A stretch of DNA of 33,798 nucleotides from an uncultured Clostridia bacterium (GTDB lineage: Bacteria; Bacillota; Clostridia; Christensenellales; Borkfalkiaceae), in the NCBI GenBank assembly GCA_944328665.1, contig CALVHS010000057.1, positions 1 to 33,798 of the forward strand. The letters run 5' to 3'. A program made the position numbers and the translations under genes. Shown piece after piece: positions 1 through 7,429 of the stretch. The notes beneath the pieces are model-generated. The model saw nothing but the letters and a program-made list of their open reading frames with translations, was not told the DNA's origin and did not search any database. The stretch's first letter is position 1. Each line of letters opens with the position of its first letter.

Positions 1-240
1 GCCGAACCGGTGCCCCTCGTCATCCGCAACGCGCCGACCAAATTGATGAAGGAGCTGGAATACGGCAAGGGGTATCAATATGCGCACGACGCGGAGGAAA
101 AATTGACCAATATGCAGTGCCTGCCAAGCTCTTTGGAAGGAAAGGAGTATTACCGCCCCACAGAGGAAGGGGTCGAGGGCAGGATCAAGGCGCGCCTCGC
201 GGAGATCAAAGCGTGGAAGAAGGCGCATGAAAAGCGCTGA
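1..240 (+). CDS. rarA: Replication-associated recombination protein A, C-terminal fragment
   Basis: Only the last 79 residues are in the window; the gene begins upstream. RarA/MgsA is a cytoplasmic AAA+ ATPase of the clamp-loader clade that acts at stalled replication forks. What is visible matches the conserved C-terminal oligomerisation domain of the family: a [22 protein letters not shown] stretch at the start (seen in two parts, [17 protein letters not shown] and [10 protein letters not shown]), then [17 protein letters not shown] close to the stop. The AAA+ motor with Walker A and B lies outside the window, so activity cannot be judged. The reading frame is open from base 1 and stops at 238-240. 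A strong hairpin follows within 10 bp, so the transcription unit probably ends here. Identification rests on recognition of this domain's typical tail. Confidence 0.85.
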   Translation, partial: AEPVPLVIRNAPTKLMKELEYGKGYQYAHDAEEKLTNMQCLPSSLEGKEYYRPTEEGVEGRIKARLAEIKAWKKAHEKR

Positions 241-249
241 TTTTTTGGG

Positions 250-288
250 AAAGGGAGCGCCCCGTTGACATAACGGGGCGCTCCCTTT
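250..288. terminator. 17-bp perfect hairpin between rarA and feoA
   Basis: Arms AAAGGGAGCGCCCCGTT (250-266) and its exact complement (272-288) enclose a 5-nt loop GACAT. On plus the tail is CTTTCATAT, a poor U tract; on minus the tail is TTTCCCAAAAAA. It probably terminates rarA, only moderately well. The feoA start codon lies just 13 nt beyond it, so the hairpin also overlaps whatever promoter serves feoAB. Confidence 0.65.
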
Positions 289-296
289 CATATAAC
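265..296 (+). promoter_or_regulatory. Possible feoAB promoter embedded in the hairpin
   Basis: A perfect TTGACA lies at 265-270, running from the left arm into the loop of the hairpin. A TATAAC, 5 of 6 matches to the -10 consensus, lies at 291-296. The 20-bp spacer is longer than the preferred 16-18, so this is a weak prediction. If used, transcription would begin at or next to the feoA ATG (302), giving a leaderless or nearly leaderless mRNA, which fits the absence of a Shine-Dalgarno sequence there. Confidence 0.3.
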
Positions 297-301
297 GTAG
301 C

Positions 302-535
302 ATGGATGTATGCGATCTCAGAGAAGGAGAATGCGCCGTCGTGACCGCGGTCGCCGCGGGCGAAGAGGCGGCGGCGCGCCTGCGGCTTTTGAATGTATCG
401 GCGGGGGCAAAGATCAGGCTCGTGCGGCGGGCGCCGTTCGGCGGGGGATTTTTGCTCGAGGCGGGCGGGGTGCGCCTTTCGGTGAGCCGCTCCCTCGCGG
501 GGAGGATCTACGTGCGGGAGGAAAAAGATGGATAG
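302..535 (+). CDS. feoA: FeoA-family ferrous iron transport accessory protein
   Basis: FeoA proteins are small cytoplasmic SH3-like proteins that work with the FeoB ferrous iron permease. This 77-residue protein has the family's usual length and pattern: an opening D-L-x-x-G-E-x-A-V-V strand (residues 5-14), LRLLNVSAGAKI in the middle (28-39, the family's usual L-x-x-L-G-[IV]-x-x-G motif with the first Gly changed to Asn), and a closing GGVRLSVSRSLAGRIYV segment. The ATG at 302 is chosen because the conserved first strand begins four residues later. No ribosome binding site precedes it. The 3' end overlaps feoB by 8 bp, so the two are translationally coupled. Family assignment is firm; the direct role is inferred from the neighbour. 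Confidence 0.85.
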   Translation: MDVCDLREGECAVVTAVAAGEEAAARLRLLNVSAGAKIRLVRRAPFGGGFLLEAGGVRLSVSRSLAGRIYVREEKDG

Positions 536-2552
536 AGAAAGGGTGCCGCGCCTGCTGCTGGCAGGCAATCCGAACTGTGGCAAATCTACGCTCTTCAACG
601 CACTTACCGGCGGGCATGCCAAGACGGGCAACTGGCACGGCGTCACGGTGGGGGTATGCGAACGGAGGATGCGTCTCGGAAAAGGGCGCGCCGTGCTGGC
701 GGATCTCCCCGGGGTGTACGACCTTGCGAGTGCGCGCATGGAGGAAACGGTGACGCGCCGCGCCGTCGAGGAGGGGGGATATGACGGGGCGGTCGTCGTC
801 GCGGACGCGCTCGCCCTGCCTCGTTCCCTCCCTCTTTTTTATCAGGTGCGCGCGCGGGCGCCTCGCACCGTGCTCGTCGTCACGATGGCGGATCTCTTGC
901 GCCGCCGCGGCGGGTTTCTCGACGAAAAAAAGCTGTCCGCGCTGCTGGGCGTGCCCGTCATGTGCGTCAACGCGCGCAGCCCGCGCGATATCCGCGGACT
1001 GCGCGCGTTTTTGGAGGAAAATGTCCGCGCGCCTTCGCCGCGCGCCCTGCCGCCCGTGCATGATCTTGCGGGCGCCTGGTCGGGCGGCAGGCAGGGTGAA
1101 AGCCGCGCCGAGCGTTTCCTGTACAGGCCGTACGTCGCCTTGCCTCTCTTTTTTTTCACCCTGCTCGCCGTCTTTTTTCTGGCGTTTGCGGAGGGCATGC
1201 CGGGTGCGTTTTGCAAAGAGCGCCTGCAGTCGCTCCTTTCCGTGCGCTGGGGCGGGCGGCTGGCGGCGTGGGCGGAAGGGCGGGGCGCGGCGCCCGCCGC
1301 CGTCGGATTCATATCCGCCCTCTTTTCGGGGGCGGGGATGCTGCTTTCTTTCTTGCCGCAGATCGCCGTCCTGTATTTTGCGCTCGTCGTCATGGAGGAG
1401 AGCGGTTATATGTCCGCGCTCGCCTTTATGGCGGACGGCATTTTCCGCAAGGCGGGGCTGACGGGCAGGGCGGCGTTTTCGGTGCTGATGGGATTCGGCT
1501 GCACGGCGGCCGCCGTTTTGGCGACGCGCGGGCTGGAAAGCCGCCGCGCGCAGCGGCGCGCCGTCCTCATCCTGCCTTTTATTTCCTGCAGCGCAAAGAT
1601 GCCCGTCTATCTCGCCCTCGTCTCCGCCTTTTTTCCGCACCCCTTTTTCGCCCTGTGCGTCATCTATTTCGGCGGTATCGCCCTCGCTTTTGCGGCGGCG
1701 CTTTTGACGAAGGGCAGGGGGGAGGAGGAGACCGTCGCCGAGATCGCCCGCCTGCAGCTTCCTTCCCTGCGACATGCCTTCAAATCGTTGCTATTTTATT
1801 GCAAACAGTTTATAATAAAGGTGGCAACGGCGGTCGCGGCGGTGCTCGTCGTCTTGTGGTTTTTGCTCTCCTTTAATTTTTCTCTGCGGTATGTGGGGGA
1901 AGGGGGAGGCAGCATGGCGGAGGCGCTCTGCCGCGGGCTGCGTTTTTTGTTTGTGCCGATGGGGATCTCCGACTGGCGCGTCGCCCTCTCCGCTTTTACG
2001 GGGCTGATCGCCAAGGAGAGCGTGGCGGGCATGCTCGCTCTCTTTTACGGGGCAGATCTCTCCGCGGCGATGGATGCGCGTTCCGCGGCGGCGTTTACGG
2101 CGTTTATCATGGCGTGTCCGCCCTGCGTCTCGGCTTTGGTCGCCTCCGCGCGCGAACTGGGCGCACGGCGGGCGCTTTTGTATGCCGCCGTACAGGCGGG
2201 CGCCGCTTTCCTGCTCGCCTACGCCGTGTATGCCGCCCTGTGTTTCGGCATGGCGTTCTGCCTGCCCGCCGCGGCGTCGGCGGGCGCGCTGCCGATCGTA
2301 AAAAAGAAGATCGAGAGGAAAAGACGTGAAAAGATTGATCGCCGACGGGGAGATGACGCTGCGGGATCTCACCGACAGCCGCTACGCGCAGGGGTCGTTC
2401 GCTCTGCCCCGCCTGCTCAGGGAAAAGGAAGTGCGCGTGAACGGCGTGCGCACGGGGGAAAACGTTTTGCTGCGGCGGGGGGACGAAGTCGTGTATTTTA
2501 CCACGCCCAAGGAAGAGGCGCGCCCCTTTTACGGCGTCGTATACGAGGATGA
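528..2552 (+). CDS. feoB: FeoB ferrous iron transporter; expected stop absent, tail overlaps the next gene
   Basis: FeoB is an inner-membrane Fe2+ permease with an N-terminal GTPase-like domain. Here G1 is GNPNCGKST (13-21), the switch region GNWHGVTV is at 34-41 and G3 DLPG at 59-62. G4, normally NxxD, reads TMAD (119-122), and G5 is VNARS instead of a TSA/SSA-type motif, so guanine specificity may be altered. The membrane domain starts near residue 205 with FLYRPYVALPLFFFTLLAVFF, seen as FLYRPYVALPL then FFFTLLAVFFLAF. It shows the family's GFGC, ATR, PFISCSAKMPVY and IAKES motifs, although GFGCNVPA reads GFGCTAAA. The natural end is about residue 600. The open frame instead runs to 2552, 227 bp into rluA, as an Arg-rich tail that looks non-coding. 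An in-frame A AAA AAG heptamer at 2300-2306 would allow a -1 shift ending at TGA 2327-2329. SD is GGGAGGAAAAAG. Confidence 0.85.
   Translation: MDRERVPRLLLAGNPNCGKSTLFNALTGGHAKTGNWHGVTVGVCERRMRLGKGRAVLADLPGVYDLASARMEETVTRRAVEEGGYDGAVVVADALALPRSLPLFYQVRARAPRTVLVVTMADLLRRRGGFLDEKKLSALLGVPVMCVNARSPRDIRGLRAFLEENVRAPSPRALPPVHDLAGAWSGGRQGESRAERFLYRPYVALPLFFFTLLAVFFLAFAEGMPGAFCKERLQSLLSVRWGGRLAAWAEGRGAAPAAVGFISALFSGAGMLLSFLPQIAVLYFALVVMEESGYMSALAFMADGIFRKAGLTGRAAFSVLMGFGCTAAAVLATRGLESRRAQRRAVLILPFISCSAKMPVYLALVSAFFPHPFFALCVIYFGGIALAFAAALLTKGRGEEETVAEIARLQLPSLRHAFKSLLFYCKQFIIKVATAVAAVLVVLWFLLSFNFSLRYVGEGGGSMAEALCRGLRFLFVPMGISDWRVALSAFTGLIAKESVAGMLALFYGADLSAAMDARSAAAFTAFIMACPPCVSALVASARELGARRALLYAAVQAGAAFLLAYAVYAALCFGMAFCLPAAASAGALPIVKKKIERKRREKIDRRRGDDAAGSHRQPLRAGVVRSAPPAQGKGSARERRAHGGKRFAAAGGRSRVFYHAQGRGAPLLRRRIRG
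2300..2329 (+). other. Candidate -1 frameshift site at the end of feoB
   Basis: The heptamer A AAA AAG (2300-2306) lies in the correct phase of the feoB frame (GTA AAA AAG), the same heptamer used by dnaX in Escherichia coli. A -1 shift there gives the tail EDREEKT and a TGA at 2327-2329 that overlaps the GTG start of the next gene as GTGA. A single-base deletion in the A run, real or from sequencing, would explain the same geometry. I see no clear upstream SD-like stimulator and no convincing pseudoknot. Confidence 0.4.
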
Positions 2553-3156
2553 AAACATCTTCGTCGCCGATAAATATGCGGGCGTCAACGCCGAAGCGCT
2601 CGCCTGCGCCCTGTTCGAGCGGTGCGGCGCACTGCCCGTTCATCGGCTGGATCGCAATACGTCGGGCGTCACGGCGTTTGCCAAGACGCAGGCGGCGGAA
2701 GAGGAGCTTCTTTCCGCTTTTCGCCAACGGCGTGCGGAAAAGCTGTACGGGGCGGTCTGCTTTCATCCGTTCGCAAAGAGGGCGGCGGTGCTCACCGCCT
2801 ATCTGCAAAAGGACGCCGCCGCCGCGCGCGTGCGCGTCTTTTCTTCCCCGCGCAAGGGCGCAGAAAAGATCGTTACCGAATATTACGGCGCGGAAAACAG
2901 GGGAGAATTTGCCCGCGTCAAAGTGCGGCTGCACAGCGGCAGGACGCATCAGATCCGCGCCCATCTCGCCTTTATCGGTCATCCCGTCGCGGGGGATGAA
3001 AAGTACGGAGACGAAGCGCTGAACAAAAAATACCGCCTGCACAGGCATATCTTGGTCGCCGAACGGCTCTCTTTTTCCTGCACGGGGGCGCTTTCCTATC
3101 TGAACGGCAGGGCGTTCGTGTCTCGTTTTTCGGCGGCTTTCCCCGAAGGGGTATGA
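2326..3156 (+). CDS. RluA-family pseudouridine synthase
   Basis: Isomerises uridine to pseudouridine in structured RNA, most likely rRNA. The 276-residue protein has an S4-like N-terminal RNA-binding segment (about 10-60, with FALPRLLREKEVRVNG and LRRGDEV). The family's catalytic motif HRLDRNTSG is at 106-114, with Asp109 as the expected catalytic residue. The late motif GRTHQIRAHLAFIGHPVAGD is followed by EKYG. The length is slightly under the usual 300 because the protein is compact. The GTG start at 2326 is preceded by AGAGGA at a good distance and would overlap a -1-shifted feoB stop by 4 bp, supporting translational coupling. Which of RluA, RluC or RluD it corresponds to cannot be told from sequence alone, so no symbol is given. 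Confidence 0.9.
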   Translation: MKRLIADGEMTLRDLTDSRYAQGSFALPRLLREKEVRVNGVRTGENVLLRRGDEVVYFTTPKEEARPFYGVVYEDENIFVADKYAGVNAEALACALFERCGALPVHRLDRNTSGVTAFAKTQAAEEELLSAFRQRRAEKLYGAVCFHPFAKRAAVLTAYLQKDAAAARVRVFSSPRKGAEKIVTEYYGAENRGEFARVKVRLHSGRTHQIRAHLAFIGHPVAGDEKYGDEALNKKYRLHRHILVAERLSFSCTGALSYLNGRAFVSRFSAAFPEGV

Positions 3157-3167
3157 GAGGCAAACGG

Positions 3168-3192
3168 CAAAAAGGTTTTCCTTTTTTGTTTT
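3168..3192 (+). terminator. Weak AT-rich hairpin after the pseudouridine synthase
   Basis: CAAAAAGG (3168-3175), a TTTT loop and CCTTTTTTG (3180-3188) form a mostly A-T stem, followed by TTTTTGG. This could act as a weak or leaky intrinsic terminator between the feo-rlu unit and the hydrolase gene. Confidence 0.35.
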
Positions 3193-3247
3193 TGGCAGAC
3201 AGAATACCAAAGAGCGGCGGGGCAGCCTCGTCCGCGAGGGAGAATGT

Positions 3248-4075
3248 ATGAAGATCAAATACTTGGGGACGGCGGCGTATGAAGGAGTCCCCGCCCTGTT
3301 TTGCACTTGCGAAACGTGCCGAGGATCGCTCGCATCCGGCGGTAAAAACCTGCGTTCGCGTTCGCAGGCGCTCGTGGACGATGTTTTGCTGCTGGACTTT
3401 CCGGCGGACACGCTCTGGCATACGCGGCGGTATGCGCTCGATTGGCGGAAGATCCGTACCTGCCTGATCACGCACAGCCATTCCGACCATCTGTATCCGG
3501 AGGATGTGGAGCAGCTCCACCCCGCCTATTCGCACGGCACCTCCTTCCTGCACTTTTATGCAGCGGAGGACGGGTATAAAAAATTGCGCGCGGTGCTCTC
3601 TTTCGAAGGGGCGGACAAGCGCGCGGCGGTCAGCGAGGTGAAGGCGGGCGATCTCTTTGCCGCAGACGGCTATCAGGTACTGGTGCTGCCCGCCAATCAC
3701 GATGCGGACTCTTCCCCCGTGTTCTATGCGATCGAAAGGGACGGAAAACGGATGCTGTACGCGCACGATACGGGCGTCTTTTCCGAAGAAGCATGGAAAA
3801 TATTGGAGAGGGCGGGCAGATTCGACCTCCTTTCCCTGGACTGTACGGGCGGCTTCGGCAAGGCGGGAGACTGGTGGGAAGGAGGGCATATGTCTCTGCG
3901 GCCCGCGATGGCGATGGCGCAAAAGCTGCGCGAACGGGGGCAGGCGGACGAAAGGACGAAGATCGTCCTCAATCATTTTTCGCACAACTGCGGCAGCACG
4001 TACGACGAACTTGCCGCCGAGGAAAAAAAGTACGGCGTCATCGTCGCTTATGACGGGCTGGAAGTGGAGTTTTGA
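3248..4075 (+). CDS. Metallo-beta-lactamase-fold hydrolase, PhnP-like
   Basis: A soluble 275-residue metal-dependent hydrolase. The opening strand MKIKYLGTAAYEGVPALFC and a Cys cluster (C19, C21, C24 in CTCETC) resemble PhnP-type phosphoribosyl cyclic phosphodiesterase relatives. The cysteines may hold a structural zinc. The metal-binding motif HSHSDH is at 76-81, and further ligands are likely in NHDADSS, YAHDTG, LDCTGG and NHFSHNC. There is no phn (C-P lyase) context, so the substrate is unknown; a cyclic phosphodiester is a reasonable guess only. The ATG at 3248 is preceded by GAGGGAG (3236-3242). A nearby 5-bp hairpin (CCTCG 3226-3230 with CGAGG 3235-3239) covers part of that site. Confidence 0.75.
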   Translation: MKIKYLGTAAYEGVPALFCTCETCRGSLASGGKNLRSRSQALVDDVLLLDFPADTLWHTRRYALDWRKIRTCLITHSHSDHLYPEDVEQLHPAYSHGTSFLHFYAAEDGYKKLRAVLSFEGADKRAAVSEVKAGDLFAADGYQVLVLPANHDADSSPVFYAIERDGKRMLYAHDTGVFSEEAWKILERAGRFDLLSLDCTGGFGKAGDWWEGGHMSLRPAMAMAQKLRERGQADERTKIVLNHFSHNCGSTYDELAAEEKKYGVIVAYDGLEVEF

Positions 4076-4156
4076 ACGCCGCGGGAGGTTCTCGGCGGCA
4101 GGGCAATACCGCAATGCGCCTTATTATATGTAAGATCGAACAAAAGTGGTGTGGCG

Positions 4157-5668
4157 ATGAAATTATTTCAAGTAAACGATAATTTGGATTATGCGGAAGA
4201 TGAACATGTAAAAAAGAATACGTTCATCGGGAAAGAGCCGGCGGACGGAGCGTTGCCGACGTTTGAAGAGAATAAAGACAAACTTCCTCGTCCGATTTGG
4301 GAAGGGCATGAAAGCACGGTAAACTGTTACTATAAGGCGTGGGAACTCGCGTTCGGAAATCTGCGCAAGGCAAAAAAAGAGGCGGGATTCGTGTCCGACT
4401 TCATCGATACGGCGTTTAACGGATATCTCTTTATGTGGGATTCCGCGTTTATCGTCATGTTCGGTAAATACGGCCGACGGGTGTTTGATTTTCATAAAAC
4501 GTTAGACAATTTTTATTCGCATCAGCATAAAGACGGTTACATCTGCCGCGAGATCTGCGAGGAGCAGGCGGGCGAACAATGGACGCGGGACGATCCGTGT
4601 TCCACGGGGCCGAATGTGCTGCCGTGGGCAGAATGGGAATATTACCTGCTGACGGGCGACAAGGAGCGTATCGCACGCGTCTTCGATCCGCTGCTCGCCT
4701 ATCATAAGTGGCTGCAACTCAATCGTTCCTGGCCGGACGGCGGGTATTGGAGCTGCGGGAACGCGTGCGGCATGGACAACCAGCCTCGGCAGGAGGAGGG
4801 GTACAACCCTTGGAGTTCGCACGGGTTCATGACGTGGATCGATTCCTGCGCGCAGATGTGGCTGAGCGGAAAAACGCTGATCGAAATGGGCAAGCTGTTG
4901 GGCAGACAGGCGGAGACCGCATGGCTGGAAGAGGAAAGCGCCATGCTCGAAAAGCTCATCAACTATAAAATGTGGGACGAAAAGACAGCGTTTTATTACG
5001 ACCGCCGCAGAAACGGGAATTTAAGCGGAGTTAAAACGGTGGGCGCTTACTGGACGCTGCTTGCGGGGCTTGTTCCCGAGGAGCGCGCGGACGCGTTCGT
5101 CGCACATCTCGATAACGAAAGGGAATTCAAGCGGCCCGATCGCATTCCGTCTCTATCGGCGGACGATCCGCACTATAACGCGCAGGACGGAGGGTACTGG
5201 CTGGGCGGCGTATGGGCACCCACCAATTATATGGTTTTGCGCGGGTTGACGAAGTACGGTTATCATACTTTGGCTTATGAGATCGCGCGGGATTATCTGA
5301 AAAATGTCGTCGAAGTGTATGAAAAGACGGGTACGTTATGGGAAAATTATTCCCCGGAACGTGCGGCGCAGGGGGCGGCAAAGGCGGATTTTGTCGGTTG
5401 GACGGGACTTGCGCCGATCAATGTGTTGTTCGAGTATGTGTTCGGGATCCGGACGGATATGCAGGAAAAGAAGATCGTCTGGCGCGTCAACCGCAAGGAG
5501 AAGCACGGGATCGAAAATTATCCGTTCGGCAACGATATTGTGTCTCTTGTGTGCGATGCGAGGATGTCGGAGAGCGAGGAGCCGCAGGTGACGGTCAGGA
5601 GCGACAGACCCGTTACCGTCGAAATCATCTGGAAGGGCGGGAAAAAGACCGTGCGGGGAGAAAAATGA
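4157..5668 (+). CDS. GH63/MGH1-like glycoside hydrolase, cytoplasmic
   Basis: About 503 residues with the character of an (alpha/alpha)6-barrel glycosidase of the trehalase/GH63/mannosylglycerate-hydrolase type. Family-like landmarks in order are FLWDSAF-type YLFMWDSAF (about 95), the LDNFYSHQHKDGYICREI stretch, LPWAEWEYYLLTGD, the GMDNQPR segment, a GGYWLGGVWAPTNYMV run and the late TLWENYSPE with its conserved acidic residues. Short beta strands finish the protein. There is no signal peptide, so it probably cleaves an imported oligosaccharide or glycoside. ATG 4157 is preferred; an in-frame GTG lies two codons upstream (4151). Neither has a good SD. The first 200 bp are visibly more AT-rich than the neighbours. 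It is translationally coupled to the next gene. Exact specificity (alpha-glucoside, alpha-mannoside, others) is not decidable here. Confidence 0.7.
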   Translation: MKLFQVNDNLDYAEDEHVKKNTFIGKEPADGALPTFEENKDKLPRPIWEGHESTVNCYYKAWELAFGNLRKAKKEAGFVSDFIDTAFNGYLFMWDSAFIVMFGKYGRRVFDFHKTLDNFYSHQHKDGYICREICEEQAGEQWTRDDPCSTGPNVLPWAEWEYYLLTGDKERIARVFDPLLAYHKWLQLNRSWPDGGYWSCGNACGMDNQPRQEEGYNPWSSHGFMTWIDSCAQMWLSGKTLIEMGKLLGRQAETAWLEEESAMLEKLINYKMWDEKTAFYYDRRRNGNLSGVKTVGAYWTLLAGLVPEERADAFVAHLDNEREFKRPDRIPSLSADDPHYNAQDGGYWLGGVWAPTNYMVLRGLTKYGYHTLAYEIARDYLKNVVEVYEKTGTLWENYSPERAAQGAAKADFVGWTGLAPINVLFEYVFGIRTDMQEKKIVWRVNRKEKHGIENYPFGNDIVSLVCDARMSESEEPQVTVRSDRPVTVEIIWKGGKKTVRGEK

Positions 5669-7185
5669 ATTTTTCGGGTTTGGAAGGGAAAGATCCTTTA
5701 GAAAAATTTGCAAATGCCATGGCGTGGCTGAAAGCGCATCCCGGCGGCGAACTTGTGATCCCGCCCGGGGTGTATGAAGTGACCGAAAGCCGCGCCCGCG
5801 CCGTCTTTTCGGATATGCTTTCCGGAAAATACGGGGACAACCCGCAGGATGTCATGTTCCGTCCCGATTTTCCCTATACGCGGGTATTGGATTTTTACGG
5901 GCAGGAAGGGACGCGCCTGATCGCGGACGGCGTCACGCTGCTGCTCGACGGTTTTTTTGAACCCGTCTCTCTGCGGCATTGCAAAGACGTTTCCGTGCGC
6001 GGGCTGATCATCGACTACAAGCGCAAGCCCTATTCGCACGGGTATATCGAACGCGCTGCGGACGGCGAACTCGTTGTGCGTTTTACGGCGGATATGCCGG
6101 ACGGCTTTCCTTTTCCCCGTTATGCGGTCTGCGATCCGCATACGGGTTTGTTCCGTTATTATCCTTTCGGCATAAAGCAATGGCGTCGGTTCGAAGGCAA
6201 TACTTTTGCCGCGCAGGTCGACGGCGAAACGAAAATATATGCGGGGGCGGAACTGTATGTGTGGCATTCCTACCATTCCCGCCCGGCGGTGTGTATCCAA
6301 AATGCGGAGGGCGTCACCCTCCGCAATGTGGTTATCCACGCGCAGCCGGGTATGGGCGTCGTGGGGCACTTGTCGCGCGATATTGTTTTAGACGGCGTAT
6401 CCGTCGTTCCCTCGGCGGGGGAACGGATGTCAACAAATACGGACGCCACGCACTTTTCCTCTTGTTACGGGCGGCTGATCCTGCAAAATTGCGTGTTCGA
6501 AGGGCATGGCGACGACGCGGTCAACGTCCATAACTACGACCACGCCTTTGCGCCCGTCGGCGGCAGCCGTTACAGGCTCGCTTGCCTTGCGGCGGACGGC
6601 ACGCACACACAGGCAGTCGACCTTCCTTCCGTCGGCGACGAAATGCAGCTGATCGCGCGCGGCACGCTCGACAAAGGGGAAAAATTTACTGTCACCGCCG
6701 CGCGAGCCAATGGGGACGGAACGTGCGACGTCGCTTTTGACCGCCCCCTGCCCGCAGGTTCGGAAGGGAAGTATTATCTCGAAAACGCTTCCGCCTGTCC
6801 CGAATTTTTGTTTTCGCATTGCCGCGTCCGCAATCATTTCGCTCGGTCGGTGCTCATCAAAACGCGGAGAGCAACGGTCGAAAAAAGTATTTTTGAGCAC
6901 TCCGACCTGACGGCGGTGGTGGTTGCCGCCGAAGAGAATTGGGGGGAGGGTACGTCCTCGGAGCATGTGGAAATTTGCAATAATGTCTTTCTTGCATGCG
7001 GAACGCGCGGAGATGTCCCGTGTGCCGTGACCGTATATACGGGCTCTCGCGAGAAAACAGGCAAACAACATAAAAAAGTCGTAGTAAAAGAGAACTTTAT
7101 CCTCTGTTCCGAGGGGCAGCGCCCGTTTGCTTTTGCCAATGTGCAGGAAGTCGTTGCCGAAAATAATCTGATCGTCGGAGGATAA
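5665..7185 (+). CDS. GH110-like right-handed beta-helix glycosidase (putative alpha-1,3-galactosidase)
   Basis: A 506-residue protein built as a right-handed parallel beta-helix. It starts with a PGG-x-LVIPPGVYEV turn and contains repeated short strands of the type VSLRHCKDVSVRGLIIDY and VTLRNVVIHAQPGMGVVG. The most telling stretch is TDATHFSSCYGRLILQNCVF followed by EGHGDDAVNVHNY, which resembles the acidic active-site region of GH110 alpha-1,3-galactosidases. No signal peptide is present, unlike many secreted GH110 enzymes, so a cytoplasmic role is inferred. ATG 5665 overlaps the upstream stop as ATGA and has GGGGAG before it, so the two glycosidases are co-translated. The open frame extends further upstream but that part is antiparallel coding of the neighbour. 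A polygalacturonase-like or epimerase-like beta-helix protein is the alternative. Confidence 0.6.
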   Translation: MNFSGLEGKDPLEKFANAMAWLKAHPGGELVIPPGVYEVTESRARAVFSDMLSGKYGDNPQDVMFRPDFPYTRVLDFYGQEGTRLIADGVTLLLDGFFEPVSLRHCKDVSVRGLIIDYKRKPYSHGYIERAADGELVVRFTADMPDGFPFPRYAVCDPHTGLFRYYPFGIKQWRRFEGNTFAAQVDGETKIYAGAELYVWHSYHSRPAVCIQNAEGVTLRNVVIHAQPGMGVVGHLSRDIVLDGVSVVPSAGERMSTNTDATHFSSCYGRLILQNCVFEGHGDDAVNVHNYDHAFAPVGGSRYRLACLAADGTHTQAVDLPSVGDEMQLIARGTLDKGEKFTVTAARANGDGTCDVAFDRPLPAGSEGKYYLENASACPEFLFSHCRVRNHFARSVLIKTRRATVEKSIFEHSDLTAVVVAAEENWGEGTSSEHVEICNNVFLACGTRGDVPCAVTVYTGSREKTGKQHKKVVVKENFILCSEGQRPFAFANVQEVVAENNLIVGG

Positions 7186-7209
7186 TGCCGACTGTCGCCG
7201 AGGAGAGGA

Positions 7210-7246
7210 CGATAACGGAGCGCGGCATTGCCGCGCTCCATTATCG
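7210..7246 (+). terminator. Long hairpin after the glycosidase pair
   Basis: CGATAACGGAGCGCGGCA-type left arm (7210-7227) pairs with TGCCGCGCTCC-A-TTATCG on the right (to 7246), with one C-A mismatch. There is no strong T run directly after it; T-rich sequence begins about 10 nt later. It probably ends or stabilises the GH63-GH110 mRNA. Confidence 0.5.
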
Positions 7247-7302
7247 CCGTAAATTTCGTTTGTTTGGGTGCGTCGCTTTTGCGGCTTGCCCGTTTTTTTT
7301 AT

Positions 7303-7331
7303 GGAAAAAGCCCCGCGGATAGTGCGCGGGG
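7303..7331 (-). terminator. Intrinsic terminator of the minus-strand surface-protein operon
   Basis: On minus, CCCCGCG (7331-7325), a 7-nt loop and CGCGGGG (7317-7311) are followed directly by CTTTTTCC. It lies about 100 bp past the stop of the serine hydrolase gene. Confidence 0.65.
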
Positions 7332-7429
7332 AAGGGGGAAATTTTAACGATGCGAACGCAAACACATTCTCTTTTCTATAATAAAGTCATGATATGCGCC
7401 GCGAAGAGCGGGCCTGTTATTTCCGCGGG

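Noticed and set aside
414..1775. A 453-codon minus-strand open frame under feoAB
   Set aside because: Arg/Gly/Ala-rich low-complexity translation with no recognisable domain, lying opposite motif-bearing feoB.
3226..3247. Riboswitch-like control of the metallo-hydrolase
   Set aside because: Only a 5-bp hairpin touches the SD; that is too little to call a regulatory RNA.
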